DNA of 32,862 nt, from the NCBI GenBank assembly GCA_013289955.1, contig JABCYZ010000046.1, forward strand, positions 1 through 32,862. The letters run 5' to 3'. The DNA is from Acidobacteriota bacterium. Lineage in GTDB: Bacteria > Acidobacteriota > Terriglobia > Acidiferrales > UBA7541. How positions within the stretch are numbered: position 1 is the first letter of the stretch; each line of letters begins with the position of its first letter. Below the pieces are notes generated by a model. The model did no database searches and had not been told where the DNA came from. It saw nothing but the letters and a program-made list of their open reading frames with translations. A program made the position numbers and the translations under genes. Positions 8,231 to 16,228 of this stretch are shown here, in pieces.

Positions 8231-8346
8231 TTGCCACCAAACTTGCGGGCCGCCACTCTTCATTTCTTGTCCGGTTTCCTCTTGAAATTGTCATATCATT
8301 CCGGGCGTCGTGCCGCGTTACGCGCGTCTACCTGGGAGAGCGATTC

Positions 8347-9099
8347 ATGACGAAATTTTTCTCGAGCCAGCGTTTCCTTGCCGCATACTCCGGCCTTCTC
8401 ACGCTTGCGTTTCTGTTGGCTATCCTGAGTGGTTTTGCCAGGGTCGAACCGAAACAAACTTTCGATGAAATCAACGTTCACCGCATCAACGTCGTCGAGC
8501 CCGATGGCACGATTCGCCTGGTCCTGACGAACACCGCCAACTCTCCCGGCATCTATATAAAAAACAAAGAAGTTCCTCATCCCAACGGCAGAAAATCCGC
8601 TGGTTTGCTTTTCTTCGACGAGGATGGCACCGAAGACGGCGGCCTCAGCTACGGCATCACCAAAAACCAGACGGGCAAAGTCACGGGCAGCGAGGGCCAC
8701 CTGAGCTTCGATCAATACATGCAGGATCAGATCTTCACCATAGACGCAGGCCGAGACGGCGACAAGAAATATTCGCTCCTCAGGATGGATGACCGTGGCG
8801 ACTATCCCATCACGGACGCGCTCGAAGCCCTCAAGCAAATTTCAAGACTCCCGGCGGATCAACGCGAAGCCGAAATCAAAAAATTCCTCGAAACTCACCC
8901 AGGAGATCACCCGCGAGTCATTCTCGGCCGCGCCCGCGACGGCGGCTCCGTACTTCAGCTAAAAGACTCCGAGGGACGCGATCGCCTCGTCCTTCGCGTA
9001 GCACCAGACGGTTCTCCCAAACTTCAGTTCCTCGACGCCACCGGCAAGGTTGTCAGTGAACTCCCCCAAAATACCGGGGTTTCCGGGCCTAATCCATAA
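8347..9099 (+). CDS. membrane-anchored or secreted protein of unknown function
   Basis: I do not recognise a named family for this 250-residue protein. A basic start and a hydrophobic helix (about 10-27) suggest an uncleaved signal anchor, with the rest outside the cytosol. The body has repeated beta-type segments that alternate acidic turns with hydrophobic strands: VVEPDGTIRLVL, LLFFDEDGTEDGG and, near the end, RDRLVLRVAPDGSPKLQF followed by LDATGKVV. The two DGT/DGS-type units at the ends look related. The start ATG 8347 has GGGAGAG 6 nt upstream. A weak hairpin terminator follows. It is probably monocistronic. Confidence 0.7.
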   Translation: MTKFFSSQRFLAAYSGLLTLAFLLAILSGFARVEPKQTFDEINVHRINVVEPDGTIRLVLTNTANSPGIYIKNKEVPHPNGRKSAGLLFFDEDGTEDGGLSYGITKNQTGKVTGSEGHLSFDQYMQDQIFTIDAGRDGDKKYSLLRMDDRGDYPITDALEALKQISRLPADQREAEIKKFLETHPGDHPRVILGRARDGGSVLQLKDSEGRDRLVLRVAPDGSPKLQFLDATGKVVSELPQNTGVSGPNP

Positions 9100-9127
9100 T
9101 TTCGGCATGGGGTCCGAAAACATTTTG
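9100..9127 (+). terminator. weak terminator-like hairpin
   Basis: TTTCGG (9100-9105) pairs with CCGAAA (9114-9119) around an 8-nt loop and is followed by ACATTTTG. The stem is short and the T-tract poor. It begins at the stop codon of the preceding gene and separates it from the sigma unit. Confidence 0.35.
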
Positions 9128-9148
9128 TAACCTCGGCTGCCCGTAACC
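9127..9148 (+). promoter_or_regulatory. GTAACC direct repeat upstream of the sigma gene
   Basis: GTAACC occurs at 9127-9132 and again at 9143-9148, a 16-nt period, 25-46 nt before the sigma factor ATG. ECF promoters often have an AAC-containing -35 element, so one copy may be part of an autoregulated promoter. The spacing between the copies is too short for them to be a -35/-10 pair. A paired operator is an alternative. Confidence 0.25.
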
Positions 9149-9172
9149 AGTAATTGGATATAGAGACCAACG

Positions 9173-9700
9173 ATGGAACTGCTGGAACGGTTTGCGACGG
9201 GCGACCTCGAAGCCTTCGAGGTGCTGTTCCGGCAGCATCAGAGGGAAGTTTACGCGTGGATTGTCCCTATCGTCCGCGATACCGGCATCGCTGAGGACCT
9301 GACCGTGGAAACATTCTGGCGGATCTACAAATATCGGGCCCGATTCAGAGCGGACGGCAATTTCCGAGCCTGGGCGCGCCGCATCGGCACCAACGCGGCC
9401 TTGGATCATCTAAGGCGCGCGCGCCACGAACTCCCGCTCCCCGAGGACCTTTCTTGCGCGGCAGGCGCGGATCCTGCGGTCCGCCGGGAAGTTCGTGATC
9501 AAATTAGAAACGCTTTTCACCAGCTACCAGCGAAATACCGTCTCGTGGCCACTCTGGCTCTGGTCGAGGAAGAAAGTTACGCCGACATCGCCAAGGCTGC
9601 GGGGATCTCCGAGGCGCTTGTGAAAATCAGGGTCTTCCGCGCCGTTCGGATGTTGCGAAAGAAGCTCAATTCTCTTGGAGTCGAGGTCGGCCTGAAATGA
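9173..9700 (+). CDS. ECF-type RNA polymerase sigma factor
   Basis: A 175-residue sigma factor with only regions 2 and 4. Region 2 spans about 16-84, with EDLTVETFWRIYKY and the basic recognition part FRAWARRIGTNAALDHLRRA. Region 4 spans about 113-165, with the helix-turn-helix SYADIAKAAGISEALVKIRV. The start is ATG 9173; no strong ribosome site is visible. It overlaps the next gene by ATGA (9697-9700), so the two are translationally coupled. In such units the co-encoded membrane protein often restrains the sigma factor until a signal arrives. The signal here is unknown. Confidence 0.92.
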   Translation: MELLERFATGDLEAFEVLFRQHQREVYAWIVPIVRDTGIAEDLTVETFWRIYKYRARFRADGNFRAWARRIGTNAALDHLRRARHELPLPEDLSCAAGADPAVRREVRDQIRNAFHQLPAKYRLVATLALVEEESYADIAKAAGISEALVKIRVFRAVRMLRKKLNSLGVEVGLK

Positions 9701-9921
9701 ACAACGACGAAATCAATAAAGAAATGAAGGAACTTCTCAAGCAAGCCATCGCCCCCGTCAAAGGCACGGAGCTCGGCCGCGACCTCTGGCCGCAAATGCA
9801 CGAAAGACTCGGTCGCCAGTCCATCAGCATTCCCTGGTTCGATTGGGCGCTCGCCGCGCTCGCTGGCGCCGCTCTTCTCTTTTTCCCCGGGATTCTCCCG
9901 GCTTTGTTCTATCACTTGTGA
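9697..9921 (+). CDS. small one-TM protein, putative anti-sigma factor
   Basis: A 74-residue protein coupled by ATGA overlap to the sigma gene. The N-terminal 45 residues are a charged, likely cytosolic helix pair (INKEMKELLKQAIAP, then ELGRDLWPQMHERLG). One membrane helix follows (about 49-68), and the protein ends FYHL. The position and topology of a cytosolic domain plus one helix suit an anti-sigma factor. However, it has no Cys at all and one N-terminal-domain His, so it lacks the His-Cys zinc motif of the common ZAS class. Anti-sigma activity is inference from context. Confidence 0.7.
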   Translation: MNNDEINKEMKELLKQAIAPVKGTELGRDLWPQMHERLGRQSISIPWFDWALAALAGAALLFFPGILPALFYHL

Positions 9922-9934
9922 AGCAGGAGGCTTT

Positions 9935-10348
9935 ATGAACCAGCATAAATATCTGCGCGCATACATGGCGGGCATCGTCGTCCCCACGATTGTTCTTGTG
10001 ATCGCCCTAGCGGCGTTTTGCATCGCGCGTTATGCCTACGGCTTTTCCATACCGATCGAGCGAGTGATGATTTTCCCGATGGCCGTCGTCCCCCCTCTGT
10101 GGGGCCTCTGGAACATGCTTTTCATCGCGTCGCACTCGCGCACTCATTTTCCGATTGGTTTCCACGGCGTTTTGCTGCCGTTTCTCCTCGGCCCGCTCGG
10201 CATCTTGCTGACGCTTGCCCTCGATTTCCGGATTCCCGGCTTTGCAACCCACATTTTCCCTATCCTCGCTCTAGTCGGACTGACTGCCTACTATCTCATC
10301 TGGAAGTACGTCGTGAGCTTCCTCAACACGGTCCTCGGCATCGCCTGA
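9935..10348 (+). CDS. four-TM membrane protein of the sigma unit
   Basis: A 137-residue integral membrane protein with four predicted helices (about 12-34, 43-66, 77-98 and 106-136). A PxxWGLWN motif lies in the second helix and YYLIWKYVVSFLN in the last. AGGAGG at 9925-9930 gives a strong ribosome site 4 nt before ATG 9935; the gap after the previous gene is 13 nt. I do not recognise a named family. The tight spacing makes it the third member of the sigma operon, possibly a sensor or the main target of the sigma factor. Confidence 0.75.
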   Translation: MNQHKYLRAYMAGIVVPTIVLVIALAAFCIARYAYGFSIPIERVMIFPMAVVPPLWGLWNMLFIASHSRTHFPIGFHGVLLPFLLGPLGILLTLALDFRIPGFATHIFPILALVGLTAYYLIWKYVVSFLNTVLGIA

Positions 10349-10421
10349 TACGGCGGAAGATGCGTCTCCCCATACGCTCAGAAAAGGCCGTCCTGAGAAA
10401 AGCTCGGCGAGCTGCAGAAGG

Positions 10422-12887
10422 TCATTCGCTTCTCAAGGCAACGATCGGGTCGACGCCCAGGGCGCGGCGCGCAGGCGCAACGCACGCAGCCAGGGCCACG
10501 ACCCCGAGCAGCGCCGTGACACTTGCGAGCGCCAGCGTGTCGAGCGGCCGCACACCGTATATTTCGGTGGCCACAATTTTTCCGAGTGAAGCAGCGCCGA
10601 CTATTCCCAGAAGCAAACCGATCAGAACGATCTCGAACCCTTCCCGCAGAACCAGCTTCAGAATCCCTGCGCGCGTGCTGCCCAGCGCCACGCGAATCCC
10701 AATTTCACGGGTGCGTTGCGCCACCAGATAGGCCAGCACGCCATAAATCCCCAGCGTTGCCAAAAACAGAGCCACACCGCCAAACGCATTCGCCAGCAGC
10801 ATCGAAGTCTTTCGCGAAGCCAGCGACAGGTCTACCCGCTCGGTCATCAAATGCACATCGAATACGGCCAGGTCCGGGTCCAACCGAGAGATTTCTTCGC
10901 GTAGCGCTCGCACCGCTGAATCGGCATTCGCCCCAGCCTTCAAGGCAAATGTGAAGGTATTATCTGGAGCCTGCGCAAGAGGTTCATAGAACGCTCCGGC
11001 GCCGCCGCCTTTTTCTTCCAGATGCTCGTACCGCAGATTGCGTACAACGCCGATCACCATCAGCCAAGTCGTATGCTCGTCAACCTTCAGAAGGTCTTGC
11101 GGGTTTCCGGGGAAGTACATCCGCCGTCCCACGGGATCGCTGTTTGGCCAGAAATGCTGCGCCAGCTGCTCGTCCACAATCACAACCCGGGGAGCCGTCT
11201 CGTTGTCACGTTCGTCAAAGCTGCGTCCCTTTCTCATCGAAATACCCATTGCCTCGAAGTAGCCTGGCGTCACATTCATGGACAAAGGCGAAAGGATAGA
11301 TTCCCCCGGCTTCATCTGGTAGCCTTCCGCCAGAACCACCTGGTCGTCGTGAGTCCCGCTGAGCGGAATCGCGTTCGTTGCTCCTGCCAGGGTAACTCCC
11401 GGGATCGCGCGAACCGCGGGCAGCGCGCGGTTCATAAACCCTCGCCAGTCTTCCCATTTCGCGTACTTCGACCGCGGTAAACTTACCGACGCCGTCACGA
11501 TCCCTTCAGGTCGGAATCCCGGGTCCACCTGCAACAGTCTCCGAAAACTCGTTAGAAACAGCGCCGCGCCCATCAGCAGCGCGAACGCAAATCCAATTTG
11601 CGCCGCCACCAAAAGTTGACGCACGCTTCTGGTTTTCTTTCCTGTTGTCCCCGTTCGGCTATCCTCATGCAGCGCATCGTTGATCCCGATCTTTGAAGCG
11701 CTCGCCAGCGGAAACAGCCCCACAAACAATCCTGCCGCCACGGAAAGTCCCAGCGAAACAAGAATGACGGTGGCATCCATCTGAACCTCGCCCGCGCGCG
11801 GCATATGTTCAAGTCCTGTCACGCTCAGCACACGCAACAGCCCAGCGCCAAGTACAATTCCGCCCACCCCTCCTAGCAAAGCCAATCCCACATTTTCCAG
11901 AATCAGCTGCCGCATCAGCTCGAGACGTCCCGCGCCCAATGCAATCCGCGTCGCCATCTCCTTGCGACGCAGTGATAGCCGCGTCAGCGCCAGGTTTGCG
12001 ATGTTTAGCCCGCCAATCAGAAGCACCAGGACCGCCCCGCCCCATAGCAGGTATAACGTCTTCTTTACACCCTCTGTCAGAAGATCCGCGAGCGGCTTGA
12101 CCACCGTGTGGAATCCTGCATTAATCAGAATTTCTTTGAATTGCGGAAATCTCTCGAGATTCTCATTGTTCAACGCATCCACCTGCGCTTGTGCCTGCTC
12201 GAGCGTCGCGCCCGGTTTCAGTCTTCCGATGTAATTCCAATTGTTGCTATGGTGCTGCGTTTTTTCTTCCGCCGTGAAGGCAATCGGCATCCACAACCGA
12301 ACGTCCGGGTCAACAAAATCAAAATTCGCCGGCATCACGCCCACAATCTTGAACGGCTGTCCGCTGATTCGGAGGTCGCGTCCGATCGCCGCTTTGTCCC
12401 CCGCGTACAACTGCTCCCACAGCCCGTGGCTTAGGATCACTTCTCGCTCGCGGCCAACCTCTCCTTCCTCCTCAAGGAACGGCCGTCCCAGCGCTGGCTC
12501 TACCCGTAGAAGCGTGAACCACGACGGCGTGACCACCATGGCGTGAATCCGCTGCGGCAATCGATTCAGCTCCACGGTTTGATCGCGCTCGCGAAACACC
12601 GCCTGGCTTTCGAATGCCGTGATCTCTTTTAGCCTATCGAAGTAGTCTCCCGAGCTGCTGCTGTTCAGCCCCGCTACTCCCGCCTTCGGATACTCGTTCG
12701 ACATGAGCAGGATGGAATTGGCTCCCGGAACGGGCAACGGTTGCAATACCACCGAATTCACAATCGCAAAGAGCGCCGTATTCGCGGCAATGCAAACCGC
12801 GAAAGTCAGCAGCACCGTCGCCGCAAATCCCTTGGCGCGCCACAAAGACCGCACCGCGTATTTCAGATCGAGGAAAAATGCATCCAT
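10422..12887 (-). CDS. ADOP-family ABC permease (MacB/FtsX-like)
   Basis: An inner-membrane permease of the acidobacterial duplicated orphan permease type, 821 residues. The order is a TM helix (about 25-48) after a MDAFFLDLKYAVRSLWRAKG start, a periplasmic MacB-like domain (about 50-270), an FtsX block of three helices (about 278-396, with NIANLALTRLSLRRKEMATR), a second helix and periplasmic domain, and a second FtsX block at the C-terminus (TREIGIRVALGSTRAGILKL). The duplication of the MacB/FtsX unit is clear. No ATPase gene adjoins, which fits the orphan label. The start 12887 has GGGGAGG 6 nt upstream; the frame is open for 29 more codons. Transported substrate unknown; it lies downstream of the CocE-like gene on the same strand. 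Confidence 0.88.
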   Translation of the reverse strand: MDAFFLDLKYAVRSLWRAKGFAATVLLTFAVCIAANTALFAIVNSVVLQPLPVPGANSILLMSNEYPKAGVAGLNSSSSGDYFDRLKEITAFESQAVFRERDQTVELNRLPQRIHAMVVTPSWFTLLRVEPALGRPFLEEEGEVGREREVILSHGLWEQLYAGDKAAIGRDLRISGQPFKIVGVMPANFDFVDPDVRLWMPIAFTAEEKTQHHSNNWNYIGRLKPGATLEQAQAQVDALNNENLERFPQFKEILINAGFHTVVKPLADLLTEGVKKTLYLLWGGAVLVLLIGGLNIANLALTRLSLRRKEMATRIALGAGRLELMRQLILENVGLALLGGVGGIVLGAGLLRVLSVTGLEHMPRAGEVQMDATVILVSLGLSVAAGLFVGLFPLASASKIGINDALHEDSRTGTTGKKTRSVRQLLVAAQIGFAFALLMGAALFLTSFRRLLQVDPGFRPEGIVTASVSLPRSKYAKWEDWRGFMNRALPAVRAIPGVTLAGATNAIPLSGTHDDQVVLAEGYQMKPGESILSPLSMNVTPGYFEAMGISMRKGRSFDERDNETAPRVVIVDEQLAQHFWPNSDPVGRRMYFPGNPQDLLKVDEHTTWLMVIGVVRNLRYEHLEEKGGGAGAFYEPLAQAPDNTFTFALKAGANADSAVRALREEISRLDPDLAVFDVHLMTERVDLSLASRKTSMLLANAFGGVALFLATLGIYGVLAYLVAQRTREIGIRVALGSTRAGILKLVLREGFEIVLIGLLLGIVGAASLGKIVATEIYGVRPLDTLALASVTALLGVVALAACVAPARRALGVDPIVALRSE

Positions 12888-13096
12888 GATTCGCCTCCCC
12901 GGCGCGGAGTCCCTCATCGCCGAGACACACCGCCCCCTGCCACTCCGTACGAAGACACAAACCAAAATGTTCAATGGTCATGCAGGTGACCCACCCCGTT
13001 TTCTTGAGAGTGGGCCCATTCTTCTCTGAGTTCTCCCTTACCCGGTTGGAAAGCGGGTCTCCGGCTATAGATCTCCGAACCGTTCCACTCCCATCC

Positions 13097-15052
13097 TCAC
13101 TTCTTCACCACCGTCACGACCACCTGCGACGGATACTGCTTCGAATGATGCACCGCGTTATGCGCCACGACTCCCTTTTCCTCGTCATAATTGTTTCCGC
13201 CGGTATTCAAGTTCCGGTCGAAGCGTGGAAAATTGCTGCTCGAAATCTCAATCCGCAGTTGATGCCCCGCCTCAAAATAATTACTGGTGTTCAGCGGCTG
13301 CAGCGTAACCTTGTACACCTTCCCCGCCTCCATCCACGCCAGCGGCTTGTCATACCCATCGCGATACCGCAGCCGCTGTATGGACTCGTCCAGATTGTAA
13401 GCCCGCCCATCCGGATAGACGTCGATCACTTTCACGGTGAAGTCCGTGTCCCTTGCGTCCGAGGAAACATACAGGGTCGGCACAATCGGCCCGCTCAGCT
13501 CTGTCCCTTCCCTAAACGCTTCGGACGTGTACACCAGAATGTCATTGCGCGCTTCCATTTTTCGCTGGTCAAACGCTCCCGCTTGCACTGCGGTTCCCGT
13601 GCAACACACATTTCCTCCATAGGAAGGAACCGGATTCATCGGATCGTAAGTAAACGAATCAGGTTTATCCGCCGCAGGGGCGGTTGTCACAAGCGTCCCA
13701 TCCCCGGTCAAGGAGTTCGCGCGGCCCGCGCTCGACAAATACATCGTCATCGTTTGCGCGCCGGCTGGCGGCCACGTTTCCGAAGTCTGCCACTTGTTTA
13801 TCCCCATCGTGAAGTACGTCACCTTCGGCATCGAATCGATCTTCGCGCTCTTTTCTCCCTTCAAAAACCGGTCGAAAAAACTGTACGTAATTTCCTGATA
13901 GTCGAGCCGAGCATCGCCCATGCTCCGCTCGCCCACCACCGTATCCTCCGTCGCACGCGTGTACGCGCAGTGCCCCACGGGCGCGATAATGACCCACTGC
14001 TCATCGCCAATTCCGCCCGTAGCCGTTTTCCTCACATGATTGTAGAGTTCGAGGTTCGGTCCCATCGACACGTCGTACCACGTCATGAACCACAACCCCG
14101 GAAGATTCAGCGGCATGTCATCGTGGTAAAGCCCGCCCTTGTACCAAGCCGGATCATTGGGTGTGCGCTGGATCATCCGCCCGCCCGTAGGCACCGGCAT
14201 CGCGTCAGCATAAATCCCGTGCGGCGCATCTACCGCCTTCAAGATATCCTGCTCCGGCAAATGCCACAGCGCCTTCGACCAATCCACCGGCGGCGCCTGC
14301 TGCGCCAAATCAAACAGTCTCGAAGCGCGAATCAAATCCTCCTGCGAGGTATTCGCCGGAAACATCGGGCGCACCTGGTTCTGCTCGCCAGCCAGCCAGG
14401 TAATAAATAGCATCTGCACCGCTCCGCCGCGGTACCAATTCCCCTGCTCGTAATACGGCCCCACTCGTCCCACGCCGGCTCCGAAACTCTGAATATTCAT
14501 CGCCGCATACGCCGGATGCCCAAGGGCCGCAATCCCCATCTGATATTCCGCCGTCGAAGAGCATCCCGTCGTGCCCACTTTGCCGTTTGTCCACGACTGC
14601 GATTTCAGCCAGTCCAGCATGTCCGTTCCATCCGTCCGCGGGGCACCGAGAATGTCGTAATTTCCTTCCGAGAAAAAATGACCTCGCTCGTTTTGCACCA
14701 CGTACGCATACCCGCGCTTCACCGCCATCAGCGCCGCCCGCATGTCCGCTGGCAGTCCGTTGCGCACATCCCAGTAATTAAAGTTGTAGGGCGTGCGCAC
14801 CCAGATAATCGGCACCGGACCCCCGGAATTCTTCGGCCGGTAAATATCCGTCGCCAGCCGCACGCCATCCCGCATCGGCACCATCACTTTGCGTTCGATG
14901 ATGGCCACTGACTGAAGCTCTTTCTCCGTCTGTACTCGCTGATCTTTCTGTTCCTGCGTAAGCGGCGCTCCCTGCTGCGCCCTCAAACTGCCGATCGAAA
15001 CCGCAGCGGCAACTGCCATCGTCAACCCCATCCAACCGAACGAATTTTTCAT
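13097..15052 (-). CDS. secreted CocE/NonD-family hydrolase
   Basis: An alpha/beta hydrolase of the X-Pro dipeptidyl-peptidase/CocE type, 651 residues. A signal peptide is likely (about 1-25, ending SLRAQ). The catalytic domain starts near 55 (VMVPMRDGVRLATDIYRP). The nucleophile is probably S165 in GTTGCSS, with D327 in WYD and H361 in APVGHCAY completing the triad. A C-terminal jelly-roll domain follows (about 400-651). Family members cleave acyl ester or amide bonds such as cocaine esters, glutaryl-cephalosporins and X-Pro peptides; the natural substrate here is unknown. ATG 15052 is chosen; a GTG one codon upstream is equally open, and GAGAGGA lies 10 nt (ATG) or 7 nt (GTG) away. It is divergent from the ABC operon on the right. 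Confidence 0.88.
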   Translation of the reverse strand: MKNSFGWMGLTMAVAAAVSIGSLRAQQGAPLTQEQKDQRVQTEKELQSVAIIERKVMVPMRDGVRLATDIYRPKNSGGPVPIIWVRTPYNFNYWDVRNGLPADMRAALMAVKRGYAYVVQNERGHFFSEGNYDILGAPRTDGTDMLDWLKSQSWTNGKVGTTGCSSTAEYQMGIAALGHPAYAAMNIQSFGAGVGRVGPYYEQGNWYRGGAVQMLFITWLAGEQNQVRPMFPANTSQEDLIRASRLFDLAQQAPPVDWSKALWHLPEQDILKAVDAPHGIYADAMPVPTGGRMIQRTPNDPAWYKGGLYHDDMPLNLPGLWFMTWYDVSMGPNLELYNHVRKTATGGIGDEQWVIIAPVGHCAYTRATEDTVVGERSMGDARLDYQEITYSFFDRFLKGEKSAKIDSMPKVTYFTMGINKWQTSETWPPAGAQTMTMYLSSAGRANSLTGDGTLVTTAPAADKPDSFTYDPMNPVPSYGGNVCCTGTAVQAGAFDQRKMEARNDILVYTSEAFREGTELSGPIVPTLYVSSDARDTDFTVKVIDVYPDGRAYNLDESIQRLRYRDGYDKPLAWMEAGKVYKVTLQPLNTSNYFEAGHQLRIEISSSNFPRFDRNLNTGGNNYDEEKGVVAHNAVHHSKQYPSQVVVTVVKK

Positions 15053-15149
15053 CACGTGGCTGTCCTCTCCCGAGCGGCAGCGAGATTAACACCATGCGCT
15101 CCATCGCGTGAAGGCTTCGCATGCTGTGCTGGTGCCCCCCTTTCGAGCG

Positions 15150-15178
15150 GCACTCTCTCGCCCGCAAAGGCGGAGTGC
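15150..15178. repeat. GCACTC/GAGTGC hairpin in the divergent spacer
   Basis: Outer arms GCACTC (15150-15155) and GAGTGC (15173-15178) enclose CGCC/GGCG arms and a 6-nt loop. There is no T-tract. The same outer arms recur at 22150-22174, again in a spacer between divergent genes. Confidence 0.45.
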
Positions 15179-15248
15179 GGCAGTCTGCGTCTCTAGACAA
15201 ATGCGTACGCTCGGCGCCACGCGAATCCCACGGACCGCGCATCGCAGG

Positions 15249-15277
15249 TTGCATCTCCCCTTCCCTGACGCGATACT
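15249..15277 (+). promoter_or_regulatory. candidate promoter for a leaderless ABC operon mRNA
   Basis: TTGCAT (15249-15254), a 17-nt spacer and GATACT (15272-15277) resemble a sigma-70 promoter with moderate matches. The ATG at 15284 lies 6 nt after the -10 element, so transcription would begin at or next to the start codon. This agrees with the absence of a purine-rich ribosome site before the ATG. Confidence 0.4.
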
Positions 15278-15283
15278 GGATTC

Positions 15284-16228
15284 ATGTCCGCGGCCATATC
15301 CCCGGCGGCTCTGCGCGTCACCGGTCTTCAGAAGGCTTATCAAGACGTGGTCGCTGTCAACGGCCTCGACCTCGAGGTTCGCGCCGGCGAATGCTTCGGC
15401 CTGCTTGGCCCCAATGGCGCCGGCAAAACCACCACAGTGGAAATCTGCGAAGGCCTCACCGCTCCTGATTCCGGAGAAGTTGAACTGCTCGGCTTGCACT
15501 GGAACACCGACGCCGATCAGCTCCGCCAGCGCCTCGGCATTCAGCTGCAGGATACGCAGCTCTCCGAGAAACTCACCGTTTTCGAAACGCTGCGTCTGTT
15601 CCGCAGCTTTTTCAGCCAGGGCCCGGGCGCGGCTGAAGCCATCGCACTCGTACAGCTCGAAGAAAAGAAGAACTCCCGCGTGGGCAATCTTTCCGGCGGC
15701 CAAAAGCAGCGCCTCGCGCTGGCGTGCGCGCTCGTCGGCGATCCCGATTTTCTTTTCCTGGATGAGCCCACCACCGGACTCGACCCGCAAGCCCGCCGCC
15801 AGCTCTGGGATTTGATCGAGCAATTCAAATCCTCGGGGCGCACGATACTTCTCACCACGCATTACATGGACGAAGCCGAACGCCTATGCGAACGCGTGGC
15901 CATCATGGATAACGGCAAACAGATCGCTCTTGGCAGCCCGCGCGAACTGATCGCCTCCACCTGCGCGGAACATATGGTCGCTTTTTCCGCCGGCGCCAAG
16001 GCGCACGCGCTCGATATCGCCGCATTACGCCGCATCCAGGGCGTTCGCGGCGTTCGCTCCGAAAACGGCACGGTAGAAATGCAAGTCACCGAATTGCATC
16101 TCGCCGTCCCCGCACTGCTCGCGGAATTGACGCGCCAGAATATTCCGCTCACCGAACTGAGCACGCATTCCGCAACTTTGGAGGATGTGTTCGTCTCCTT
16201 GACGGGACGCCACCTACGCGATGAGTGA
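15284..16228 (+). CDS. ABC transporter ATP-binding protein (ABC-2 type)
   Basis: The ATPase of an ABC-2-type exporter, 314 residues, cytosolic and membrane-associated. Visible motifs are Walker A GPNGAGKTT (42-50), Q-loop Q89, signature LSGGQ (136-140), Walker B LFLDEP (157-162) and the switch His193 in TTHYMDEAE. The C-terminal 100 residues form the extra domain seen in DrrA/NatA-like ATPases. No ribosome site precedes ATG 15284; see the candidate leaderless promoter. It overlaps the permease gene by 8 nt, so the two are coupled and form one exporter. The substrate cannot be read from the sequence; drug, lipid or polysaccharide export are possibilities. Confidence 0.93.
   Translation: MSAAISPAALRVTGLQKAYQDVVAVNGLDLEVRAGECFGLLGPNGAGKTTTVEICEGLTAPDSGEVELLGLHWNTDADQLRQRLGIQLQDTQLSEKLTVFETLRLFRSFFSQGPGAAEAIALVQLEEKKNSRVGNLSGGQKQRLALACALVGDPDFLFLDEPTTGLDPQARRQLWDLIEQFKSSGRTILLTTHYMDEAERLCERVAIMDNGKQIALGSPRELIASTCAEHMVAFSAGAKAHALDIAALRRIQGVRGVRSENGTVEMQVTELHLAVPALLAELTRQNIPLTELSTHSATLEDVFVSLTGRHLRDE

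Noticed and set aside
12974..14410. Plus-strand open frame of 478 codons
   Set aside because: It is antisense to the CocE-like hydrolase, which has a signal peptide and full catalytic triad. The plus-strand product is Arg/His/Pro-rich, as expected from a shadow frame in GC-rich DNA.
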